A stretch of DNA of 64,000 bases. It comes from Siderastrea siderea. Taxonomy: Eukaryota > Cnidaria > Anthozoa > Scleractinia > Rhizangiidae. The stretch spans positions 53,663,038 through 53,727,037 of the forward strand of contig OZ034972.1 of the NCBI GenBank assembly GCA_964030785.1, read 5' to 3'. Shown piece by piece: positions 38,801 to 50,100 of the stretch. Every line of letters begins with the position of its first letter. Position 1 is the first letter of the stretch. The notes beneath the pieces are model-generated. The model was given only the letters and a program-made list of their open reading frames with translations, was not told the DNA's origin and searched no databases. The translations under genes and the position numbers were made by a program.

Positions 38801-40270
38801 TGTCATGTATAGCTGTGTATAGCCATGTATAGCTGTGTATAGTCATGTATAGCTGTGTATAGCCATGTATAGCTGTGTATAGCTGTGTATAGCTATGTAT
38901 AGTTATGTATAGCTGTGTATAGCTGTGTATAGCCATGTATAGCTGTGTATAGTCATGTATAGCTGTGTATTGCTGTGTATTGCTGTGTATAGCTGTGTAT
39001 AGCTGTATATAGCTGTGTATAGTTATGTATAGCGGTGTATTGTCATGTATAGCTGTGTATAGCCATGTATAGCTATGTATAGCTGTGTATAGCTATGTAT
39101 GGCTATGTATATCTTTGTATAGACATGTATAGCTGTGTATAGTTGTGTATAGGTATGTATGGCTATGTATATCTGTGTATAGCCATGTATGGCTGTGTAT
39201 GGCTGTGTATAGCCATGTACAGCCATGTATAGCCATGTATAGCCATGTATAGCTGTGTATAGCCATGTATAGCTATGTATAGCTGTGTATAGCTATGTAT
39301 GGCTATGAATATCTGTGTATAGCCATGTATAGCTGTGTATAGTTGTGTATAGCTATGTATGTCTATGTATAACTATGTATAGGCGTGTATAGCCATGTAT
39401 AGCCATGTTTAGCTGTGTATAGCCATGTATAGCTGTGTATAGCTATGTATGGCTATGTATACTGTGTATAGCCATGTACAGCTGTGTATAGCTGTGTATA
39501 GCCATGTATAGCTGTGTATAGTCATGTATAGCTGTGTATAGCCATGTATAGCTGTGTATAGCTGTGTATAGCTATGTATAGTTATGTATAGCTGTGTATA
39601 GCTGTGTATAGCCATGTATAGCTGTGTATAGTCATGTATAGCTGTGTATTGCTGTGTATAGCTGTGTATAGCTGTGTATAGCTGTGTATAGTTATGTAGA
39701 GCCATGTATAGCCATGTATAGCCATGTATAGCTGTGTATAGCTGTGTATAAACACTGTATACCCATGTATAGCCATGTATAGCCATGTATAGCCATTCAT
39801 AGCCATGTATATCTGTGTATAGCCATGTATAGCTGTGTATAGCTGTATATAGTTATGTACAGCCATGTATAGCCATGTATGGCTGTGTATAGCCATGTAT
39901 AGCCATGTATAGCCATGTTTAGCTGTGTATAGCCATGTATAGCTGTGTATAGCTGTGTATAGCTATGTATGGCTATGTATATCTGTGTATCTCTGTGTAT
40001 AGCCATGTATAGCTGTGTATAGCCATTTATAGCTATGTACAGCTGTGTATAGCTGTGTATAGCTATGTATGGCTATGTATATCTGTGTATAGCCATGTAT
40101 AGCTGTATATAGCCATGTATAGCCATGTATAGCTGTGTATAGCCATGTATAGCTATGTATAGCTGTGTATAGCTGTGTATAGCTATATATGTCTATGTAC
40201 ATCTGTGTATAGCCATGTATAGCCATGTATAGCCATGTATAGCTGTGTATGTCTGTGTATAGCTATGTAT
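35839..40270 (-). repeat. Right satellite arm: 10-bp tandem repeat, inverted
   Basis: Reverse complement of the left-arm monomers (CTGTGTATAG, CCATGTATAG, CTATGTATAG). The register is kept from about 36251 to 39460 (~321 monomers), with indels near both ends. The same ordered variants as in the left arm occur (ATATACATAG followed by CCATACATAG, read on the minus strand). This arm is about 1 kb shorter than the left arm. Confidence 0.97.
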
Positions 40271-40449
40271 ATTGCTTCCTATGTTTATGCCTATATTGGA
40301 TTAAGTCAAACCACTATATGATAGTTACACCACGTACCTACCATTCAGGTCTGAATAGCCCACTGGCCAAATGCGGAAAATCGTGGGCTCAGTCTTTTCT
40401 CGAAGAAAAGATTTCGCCATCAAATGGCACTTGTTCCCTCGACTGTTGA

Positions 40450-41243
40450 TACCGTATTTTCTCGATTAAGCGCCGAGCCCCGAATAAACGCCGGGTTCAA
40501 ATAAACGCCGGGTCTACCGGGCCGAGTTTAAAATAAACGCCCCCGGCGTGTCCCGGCGTTTATTCGAGACGAGTAATCAGGATTATGTGTCGTAACTGCA
40601 TACTAGTTCCCTTTTTACCATTTTATTTGAATTTTATCCACTGATAATCAAACCTAAACTACCATTTACAATTGTTGTTCTAACTATAAAAACGGAGAAA
40701 CAAAAGACGCATCAGATATCGTGTCAATTTCTTTTAACCATGGTAACTTTTCTGCGGGCTTGTCATTAAGGCAGGATCATCTTGAGGGTCTCTCTAGCGT
40801 TTTTCCAAGCAGTTTCTCGAATCATTCCATGATTGAACTCATGGGCAAGAACCTCGACACCACCTTGTTCTCAATTGCTTGCAAAGTACTTTTGCTGTGG
40901 AGCAGTTGCCGATACATTTTTCCCTTGTTTCACGGACAAAAATTAACGTTGAGAAGAGCCTTAATCACCGTTCCTTTCAGTGACGTTTTTTGCTAAATGT
41001 CTTACCAAAATGAATCACTAACATAAGACAAAGTTGGTGACATTGTTTTATATTTTTAGCGTTTTTGTTGAAATTTGGTTTTTAATTTAACAAACCTCCA
41101 GTACCGCTGATAAAAAAAATGAATGGCTGAAAAACGGTCGAAAATGCACTCAATAAATAAACGCCGGGCCCTGAATAAACGCCGGGTCTCCGAGGCCGAG
41201 TTTTAAATAAACGCCCCCGGCGTTTAATCGAGAAAATACGGTA
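40450..41243. mobile_element. Non-autonomous DNA element with CCGTATTTTCTCG ends
   Basis: Terminal inverted repeats TACCGTATTTTCTCGATTAA and TTAATCGAGAAAATACGGTA bound a 794-bp unit. Multiple subterminal copies of AATAAACGCC(G/C)GG occur in both orientations. TA at each outer edge is compatible with a TA target duplication. No transposase is encoded. It lies only 100 bases right of the foldback element. Confidence 0.85.
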
Positions 41244-41296
41244 GATTCCATTTTGACGTCTTCTGTGATCTATTACTGAACAGACGCACGGCAACA

Positions 41297-41399
41297 TAGC
41301 CTCCCACGCAGTCGTTTTTAGGGGAGTCGTATTACCCTCCTCCTCCTTGTGGGGAGGAGAGTAATACGACTCCCCTAAAAAAGACTGCGTGGGAGGCTA
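41297..41399. mobile_element. 103-bp palindromic element with 9-bp target duplication
   Basis: TAGCCTCCCACGCAGTC at the left is matched by GACTGCGTGGGAGGCTA at the right. The arms continue inward through GGGGAGTCGTATTAC to a short CCTCC loop. ACGGCAACA is duplicated exactly on both sides (41288-41296 and 41400-41408). A 9-bp duplication suggests a Mutator-like mechanism, but no transposase is present. Confidence 0.9.
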
Positions 41400-42239
41400 A
41401 CGGCAACATGGAATCTATTTGTTTTAGATAATAAAGAGACAAAAAGTTGCCTAACATGACGTCACCTATGCGTCTGTCCTCTAATAGATCATAGCTAAGA
41501 ACCAACAAAAATGCGCGTAGAAGTCAGCATATTATATAAAACTTATGCACCAATTTTCGTGGGCACTTAAAAACAGTGGACCGGTTTTGCAAGGCTTTTA
41601 TAATTCTGTTCTTAAAGCGCTTTTTAATTTTAAGTGTCGTAACACCAAAACCAATCACAACACATTTCAGATGCGGAAGATGCAAATGTAAAGAAAACAA
41701 CGCTATTTTGTAGCCAGTTTTTTTGGGTTCTAAAGACCGCCAATACATCAGATACACGAGAAACACACGGAACAAAAAGTGTTTTGAAAAGTGCAAGTGA
41801 ATTCTCATTTTCTTGCACGAGAAAAGCGAGTCTTTAAGCAAGCTTAAGACGAACGAGAAAGTTGGGGGTAACAGTAAACCAATGGGTAAAACTCTCATTC
41901 AAGGCTATTTTTACTGTAATTATTAAGTATTAGACAACATGACAACATAGAAGGTTCCCAGTTCTCACAGGTAGATTATTCCTAGGTTTACAAAACTGAA
42001 ACTAAACAAGTGCATTTTGCCCTGTTTTTCCGCAACAGGGAAAAGAGCGGTGCCTACAAAACTGGCCGCTACACGCAATCAAGCTCGTGATGTACTTGCT
42101 TTTTTTTTTTAAAGGAATTATTAAATAACAAGAGCCTTATCGTATTATGTTAGCGTTAATAGCTGCACCGTGCATAAAAATATGCTTCTTTAATGGCACT
42201 CAGAGGCAAAAAACTTCGCTCGTTAGAAATGGGTAAAAT

Positions 42240-42365
42240 TGATATCAGTCAATAAAATCGAGACACTTTTTTGATGTGTCATCGATTTTTACCGATTGAT
42301 CGATAAAATCGATATTAATCAAATAAATTTTACCAATCTTTACCGATTTATCGATTAGTAAATCG
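42240..42365. repeat. ATCGATTTTAT-type inverted-motif cluster
   Basis: Repeated ATCGAT, TCGATAAAATCGAT and TTACCGATT-type motifs in both orientations within ~125 bases make a locally self-complementary segment. Confidence 0.6.
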
Positions 42366-43028
42366 TTGACTAGGCCGGGATTAAAAAGCATTAAAAGTAC
42401 GAGCCCCTTTATAAAAATAATTTTTGTGTACTTACACTTCACTCGTTCCAAAATAAGATCGTCCTTATTTCTTGTGTTATGGTCGTGAATGAGACGTTCT
42501 TATCTTAAAATAATTCGAGAGGTAGTCAGGCACATCATTTTCATTTCTTAACAAAACTGTAGACGTGAGCATCCCTTCGCTTGTTTAGAGGTTCCCAACC
42601 CAATGATTTCATCAGTAGATAGTTCTGCGGCAGCAGGGGAATAGTCTGTTCCTCCCACTCCTCTCTGTAAGCGTTCGATCATCCTATCGACCGGATTCGT
42701 CCCACACGACGTCTTAATAATCGAGGATCAGTAACACCATAGCTGTGTAGAGTCGATTGGCAGCTGTTAACATTAGTACAGGCCTCACTCTCGAAAATAC
42801 TCCGAGTATCCTCGAGACCTTTTTCGAGCCTTACATAAAGTATGTGATCATTAAAGGAAAGGGTATTATCGAGCACATGCAACACCCAGATACGTATACT
42901 GTGTTCAATCAGGAGCCGTAATCGATCCTGGTTCAATGGATCACAGTCTTTAGAGGCGGCTGTAAATAACCAAGTATTAGAAAAATATTGTCATTGTCAG
43001 CTCTAAAACCCAGATGGGCTGCTTTCCC

Positions 43029-43139
43029 CTATAACGGAGGCTTTTCACGGCGGCCATGTTGGAGGCACAAAACAATAAAAGCTATTTCCATATCGTTTCT
43101 TTTACCTCCAATATGGCCGCCGTGAAAACCCTCTATATA
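43029..43139. mobile_element. 111-bp palindromic MITE-like element
   Basis: The left arm TTTTCACGGCGGCCAT(G)TTGGAGG is repeated inverted at the right as CCTCCAATATGGCCGCCGTGAAAA, with about 40 unpaired bases between. No clear target duplication. Confidence 0.75.
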
Positions 43140-44170
43140 TACAACCACGGCAATTCAAGAAGCTACGCATTTCCAAAATATCTCAAAGGTATTTATTTCC
43201 GCGCAAATGCTACAGACATAACATAAATTTTTACATTCCAGGACGAAAAGCAGCATATTCCAGGTTGTCCTCAGCGGCAGCCCACTGTTTGAGACACGTG
43301 GTGGAAAACGAGTCTGAAACGAATGAGCAGCAGTACTGTAAATAGAAAAGTTGAAAGCTGCCCTAAAACGTTGGATACACACTCGCACGGCGTTTCTGAG
43401 CGTGAAAACCACCAGACAAAGGAAGAAATAGTCAAGAACTCCATGGAAATTAAGAATAAACAATAGAATTGCGGCCAAAATAGTTTTTATTCTTGTAATG
43501 GGTAGGAGCAATAGCTATGTGTCGTTTTATGCTACTTATTTCACAAGAACGTCACTAAAGAGATTAATCAAACCTTTGTTCTTCCCCCAAAGGGCCTGAA
43601 TGACTAAGTGTCAACATTCCCGCGCTTGCCGATCACCAAGAACTTTGTCGAGGAAACACGAATTTTAGGGAAGAAATTTCTTTTCTTTTTCTTTTACAAT
43701 ACTTTTCTCCCTACACAAATCTTGCTCGTGCGCGCAAACGGGAAAACACTGTGGGTTGGGTTGGAAAATAGTATTTCCACAACCCTGAAGTCTTCTCGTT
43801 TGTCCGATAAATTCGCGTTTGTGGTGAACGTGAAAACGTTTCCATTTTGTTTTCAAAAGGAAAGGGAATTAGACTTTAACACTCCTTAATGTTTTCCTTG
43901 TTTCCTTTGCTCAAACTTTGCGAACAAAAAACAAAACAACAAACCCAAAAAAAAAAAATGAAAAACAGTATTCAAGAGATTGGCGCGTGTCTTGGTAGAC
44001 GACAAATGGTAAATCGCCGTTTGCGGTAGAATGTGTTGTTTAACTTCTCTAATGAAAACAAAACTGGGTCAAGAAGGCATTAAGGGGGAGCCTTCCTGTT
44101 CCCTACCCCAGGGAGATTTATATTGCAGTCCGAGTGAAGCCCGAACTTCACATGCTTGGTCTGGGTTCAT

Positions 44171-47100
44171 TTATATTATTTCAAATAATTTTTTCAATTC
44201 GATCATCAACTGCCAGTCAGCTTTCTGTAAATCTTCTCTGAAGTAATCCTTTACAGCATCAATTGACTCCCGGCTTATCTGTAAGAACAAAGAGAAAAAT
44301 AAAACTTGCAAACTTGAAAATTTTAACACAAGTGCGGACATGTAAACACATGACTTTACGCTTTCTTGTAAGGCGGAACACCTGTTGATTAGCGTAATCA
44401 GTTTTTACCTCGTATCGTATTCTTTTCCCATACCAACGACATTTCGTTCCACGTTTTTACCTTTGCCAATATGGCAAAAAAAAAAACCTTGAAAGGCTCT
44501 ATTCTAGAAAGAAACTTGAGGTACATTTGTATCGAATTGAGCGGAAAGAGGGCAACATCCGAGACAAAAAGGGCCTTGTAGAGGTAACGGGAAACGGTAT
44601 AAATAGAAAATAAATTGGTTATATTTAGTGATATTTTGCAAAAAAATAAATAAAAACGCAAAAAGCGGAGCCGCAAGGAAGTGTCGGGAACAGGAAGTGT
44701 ACGGGAAGCGACAATATTTCATGTTCCCCTGCCCCATGAAATTCAGCGGCATTGTAATTTTACCTTGCTAACCAGGAGGTCTGTATGATCAAAGTGCCGG
44801 CCGTACATTTTCGGCGCCTCTCCGGGAGGAGATTCTATCTTCACACAAATTTCCATTCCCTTACGAGCTTCAGTGAGTGGCTTGTGGTTTGCTTCAATGC
44901 CGGTGACGACCCCGATATCCAGAAACTAAAAATAAAAAACAACCACAAATAACTAAGTTTTTCAGTGGAAGTAAAGACGGTGGATAAGAATGGTCTCTGT
45001 CGTTATCCAGACCGGAAACTTTAGGCCCCGACCACACTGATGCCTTTTTGTTTGAAAACGCAATACTTTTTATGCGTTTTGCCGACTGTCCACACTAAAG
45101 CGATCGAAAACAGAGCTGTTTATCAAAAGGAACGGAGGTTTTCGAAAACGCTCTCCAAAAAGGAGAATTTAGAAAGTGTTGGTCTATCGGTTTGGTGTGG
45201 AAGGCAGAAGCGAAGCTTTCCGAAAATGCTGAAGTGAAAACTAATTACGCAGTCGCTGGTAGAATCGCGGGAGCCATTGAAGCATGCGCATAAGAAAACA
45301 AAAAGGTCCGAAAACAACCCGAAACGCAAACGCATCTTTCGATATCCTTTTTTCATTACCTAAAGTGAACACTGATCTTTTTATCCGTTTTTGAGACACC
45401 AAAAACGGAGGATTTCTTAAATGCATTATTATTTATTTATTCATTTATTTCAGTTTATACAGGAACATCTGGTTTAGCATTAAAATAGAGCTAGTTTAAA
45501 CAGAGTCCTGTAAAAACAAATAAACAGATACCAGGAAAATCAATACAGAAAGTAGCACACAATAAAACACAGAGACACGCGATAATTAAAGAGACTGGAC
45601 ACTGGCGCTTGAAGTGCCGATTCGCCAGGGACTTGAACGTATTTAAGTCCGTTGCAGATCGAAAGCCTTCCATTAGTTTGGAAGGGGCCCTATTCGACAT
45701 TGTAATTATCTTCCCAGGTGTACAAATGGGAACTGACGAATCATTAAGGAAACCTAACAAAACCTTGGGGATAAAGATACGATTGACTAGCATTCCATCC
45801 AGGGTAGGGAGAGGTAATATTGCATTCCATCCAGGGTAGGGAGTGGTAATATTGCATTCCACCCAGGGTAGGGAGAGGTAATATTGCATTCCATCCAGGG
45901 TAGGGAGTGGTAATATTGCATTCCATCCAAGGTAGGGAGTGGTAATATTGCATTCCATCCAGGGTAGGGAGTGGTAATATTGTGATCCTCCTAGTGGGAT
46001 TGTGCAAATGAAATTGGATTAGCGGCAGTGAGGGTGTCCTGTGGGTTGTGTGCCACTTACGTGCAGTACAATAAATAATTCTCACCTCTTTGCTAGGGAC
46101 TGTGATAGGGGTCCCCTCCTTCACTACACCAGCCTCCACAGTCACACCAACAACAATGGGGCCTCGCGAGTTGAAGATGTGCTGAGGGAGGATTCGAAGT
46201 TTGCACGGAAATACCGCAATATGCTTGAATTCTTCACGCTTCTTTTGCTTCAGTTCCTGGTGAAGGGAATTTATTTGCAATTGTAAACACTCGGTTCTCG
46301 GTGTTTTAACGGTAAGGCAGATGTTTTGTTCTTGAGAACAAGCGCACTTGCAATGTAGATGGGGTCACCTTTGAAACAAGAACTCTGACCACAAAAACAA
46401 TATTACGATAACTTGTTCAGTTGTCACTGACAGACTGTTTTCAAAATTGTGCTGACTAGCAGAGTGTCGCCATGGTGAAGCACTAGCTTCACCTGACTCG
46501 TCCCCAGTCGTCTCTTGTTGTCTTCTCTGGAGGCCGGAGTCGTGGGAAACTGGGAGAACTCTCGGGACGAAGGTAATGATAGGAAGCCCTCGCACCCACC
46601 CTTTGCTTGCGAGGAGACCACTAGGAGCGAGTCAGCTTTCAAGTCAACTCACTTCTCTCAAAAAAGTCCCGGGTACTGACTCGGTATCACATGTGGCTCG
46701 GGTTCGTTGTTGGTTCTTGTCTGTGCTCCGACCGTTTTTCTCGGGGTTCTCCAGTAAAAACCAACGTTTTAAGATCCCAAGTTCATGCTTATGGGCCCCT
46801 TTCTTGATAGCTGAAGCACAGAGATTTGACGCTTACCTCTCTATAAGCTGTGAATTTGTCAAACAAGTGGTAGATGATGTCGGCGGCGAAGATTTTCACG
46901 CCTAAACTGTCGGCCATCTCTTGTGCTTCTCTCTCTATCCGCACGTCAAAAGCCAGGATAACAGCATATCTACAAGGTATACAAGCATGTAAAGCTTAGA
47001 TGACCACAGCAAAACGCAAAGTGCGTAACTGGATAAAGCTACTTAAGGGAATTTTCTATGTTTATGGTGGCAGATTGCGTAATGTTTGCTGCGCTTTTCC

Positions 47101-50100
47101 ACGCTTGCTAACGGGTTCAAGGTGTTTGTCTTTTTCAGAGCATGTTTCCCACGCTTAGAAGCGGTTACGTCTCCCCCCTGCTTAGTAGAACAGCTACAAG
47201 TGCTAGCCGGCTGATACACTTCCCCATGCTTGCCTGCACCTAGAGTTTTTTCTGCGGGTGTTAGCCGCTTATAATGTCGGGTTGTTTAAAGACCGCGAAG
47301 TTTAAAAACAAAATAGTAGCGAGTAGTGAAAACAGAGACTGCGTGTGTTAAGAAAAGTTCTATTCCCTTTCTTCAAGATTATTGTTAGTCATGGAAATAT
47401 TCGACGAAAAGCCCGATCGTAAAACGACATGAAAGGAAAAAAGTTTTAACAGCAAACTACATACTGTCCGTCATGCTCCAACATGGTTGAACATTTCATG
47501 ATATCTTTCTTGTGAACTGGACCAATGTTCACTCCTGAGTACTGTTGGTGAAAGAAAAACATACGGACCAGTTTCTCCAGAAGACAAGTTTCATTTGCTA
47601 TCAAGATGCCCCATTACAATTCATTCTCGAAGGTGGCAAAGTTGGGGGGAGAACATTTAAAATGAAATTGCGTTTCTTGAATGCTAGGTCCCGTCTACGC
47701 CCAACTACAGTTTTCCTTTGGCTTAAAACGCAGCAATGTCGTCTTCACCTGTTCATAGTAATACGACTTCATTTAAAACCGCACATGCCTTATAGGTGTT
47801 TCGTCCTTCGTTCACCTAAAACGATTCAAAATGGCTGGCTGGGAATCAACATTGTAAAGACTCTCGTTGACCCGTCCTTTCTACCCTATTGATGTTTAAA
47901 TTCATGTTAAGGTATCATAGCGTCTTCTTAACATGGGTATTCAAGGGTATACAGGGATGTACAGGGGTAAATATGGGTACTCAAGGATATACAGGGGTGT
48001 AAAGGGTAAATATGGGTACTGAAGGGTATACAGGGATGTAAAGGTGGGTAGTGAACGGTGTACAGGTATTTCAGGGCATACATAGGTATTCAAGAGTATA
48101 CAAGGATGTAAAGGGATACAAGTTGGTACACAAAGCCACCACCGGCCTTGAGGGATACTATAAGGAGGCTATAATATGGTACCCTGACATGAACTACATG
48201 CCGCTTTTATCGGCTCTAGCAGTCATATTTAATACTCACAGGAATTTTTGAAGTGCGCAGGAATTCAAGCAGGGCTTCCAGTGATCCAAGAGTAGAGGCT
48301 TGTACATACACACCCCGGTCAGACAGCTTGATCGACTGAAGTGTGTCACGCAATATGCTTGATACTTCATCCTGTTGAGAGACAGAACGTGATCAATAGT
48401 GAAAAACGTCACGTTTAGTTTGTTGCTCAGTTTTGATGGTCACACAACCTTTGGGAAACGTGACGTTGCATCGTTTCATATCAACCTCCCACTCGTAAAC
48501 ATTCGAACTGACTCGAATTTCGAGGCTCTGAAAACCGGAAACAACGTTGCTTTATGCGTTTGAAGTAGCGGTGAACTCTTCATGAACACTAGAAGTTTAT
48601 GAAGTAGCGGTGAACGTTTCGGTGTTCACCGCTACTTCAGGCTTGTTTGGATACGAGAAGACCAACCACCAAAGATTAACATATGCACTTTTCTATTCTC
48701 TCCTAACAAAAAATAACTTGTGCCTACGTTGCCTACGAATAACTAACGGCAGTCATACGCACCTTGAAGTAGTCCACTTCATCCGGCTGCTGCGCTACAA
48801 ACAATGGTATTCCGGCAAGCGCCTTTTCCAGGTCCTTCGCAGCAATCTTTATACCCTGGGCCCCAGACAGCTCTTTGTGGTTTAGGTACTGGTTTTTGAC
48901 CCTCAGTTCCTTCAGGGGCTGAGGTGTGAGAAGGGCCCTGATCTGTGTCACAATAGGACCCTCGATTCCAGCCACAACTATGGTGTCGCCCTCCTTCAGT
49001 TTTCCGTTTACCAGGATCACATCTATCGTTGTACCGAGGCCTGGTAACGCTTTGACCTGCGAACAACAACAATCGTTTGGAGGGTCTATTCTCACGGGGA
49101 ATGACAAGCACAACAGCCTCAATCCCTATGTTAAAATGCTGTGGCCCTATATATCCATGGAAGAGTTCCGAGTTTGTACGCCTAGTATGATTTGGTTTCC
49201 ATTCCTCTTTCCTTTCATTCACAGGCAGGTAAAACTCATTTTCATACGAAAGTTGTGCATTTGGCCTCGCTTTGAGAAAAAGGCACAAGACCACACGGAA
49301 ATGGCCTATAGTAGCCCGAAGAGTCTAAACTGCGCGTCGACGAAGGACTTTGTGAAAGTCTACAGTCATGTTGGAAAATGTTCGTAAATCCTCTCTTAGG
49401 AACAATTCTGCTTATTCAGTAAACAATCACCTATTGTAATTTCTGGAAAAATACTGATATCAGTTTCGTTTTTGGGGGAATCTTAACGCGTCTCAAGACT
49501 GATAAATCATTTCTTTCCACAAACGATACGAGCAAGCAAGTCACGTGTGCGATATTCAGAAACTTAACTCGAAAGTTTTGCCCCCTACTTTAGATACATC
49601 TCACACTTTCCTAAATAGTAATGAGCAGCATTAAGTCCTACCTCTAGCACCATGCACTGCAGCTCCTCGGAGAAGGCCAGTCGCTGAGCCAGCTTTGTTT
49701 GTGTCAGTCTCACCACTTGAGAGATAAGATCACCCATTCCATCCCCTGTGTGTGCAGATGTGGGCACTAAAGACACATATGATCTCGCGTCTGGATTGTT
49801 GTGGAAAAGTGCGGCATTCAGCGCCTAACACAAAACGAATGTCAACTCGAGTTAGACGAACATGGGTGGAAAGTGAAATACAAAATTTTAGATTATCAAC
49901 TGGGTTGATAAGGCAAAATGCTCTACGGTGGCCAATTTACTTCATCAACTCAGTTGATAAATCCAAATGCTCGTGTTAGACGTAGCCTGAGTCATCAGAT
50001 ACTTTTCTGGGGTCGTCCTCTCTTCTCATCTTCCCTTATTATGCTACTACTCATTTTTTTCCCTAATGAATAGAATTTTCTAGAAGTCAAGCAAAACCTA

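Larger units (their letters stand above)
27171..40342. mobile_element. 13.2 kb foldback (FB/TU-like) element with 10-bp-repeat arms
   Basis: The two ends are inverted copies. Left 27171-27265 reads (C)GTAG(A)TACGTGGTGTAAC and continues through the unique stretch before the array. The reverse complement of 40250-40342 reads the same with about three differences. Inside these ends lie long arms of a 10-bp tandem repeat (27.24-32.66 and 35.84-40.27 kb) in opposite orientation, around a ~3.2 kb centre without an intact gene. ATTCAGGT(C) flanks both sides. Long inverted repeats built of short tandem units are known in Drosophila FB (10-bp-based subrepeats) and sea urchin TU elements. No transposase is visible, so mobility would depend on one encoded elsewhere. 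The alternative is a chance inverted duplication of a satellite array, which explains the end-to-end symmetry and flanking repeat less well. Confidence 0.75.
27163..40351. repeat. 9-bp direct repeats flanking the foldback element
   Basis: ATTCAGGTC occurs at 27163-27171 and again at 40343-40351, in the same orientation, directly outside the inverted ends. It is read as an 8- or 9-bp target-site duplication; the final C could belong to the element on the left side. Confidence 0.7.
41409..44170. other. Downstream of eIF5B; repeats only
   Basis: No coding exon is supported. It contains an AT-rich ATCGAT cluster (42240-42365) and a short palindrome (43029-43139). The eIF5B 3' untranslated region should occupy the right end; no single convincing polyadenylation signal stands out. 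Confidence 0.5.

Noticed and set aside
27241..40270. CRISPR-like array
   Set aside because: The repeats are contiguous 10-mers without spacers, in a eukaryotic context.
48926..49387. 153-codon plus-strand frame over an eIF5B exon
   Set aside because: Antisense shadow of the exon at 48763-49056, extended into intron; no domain.
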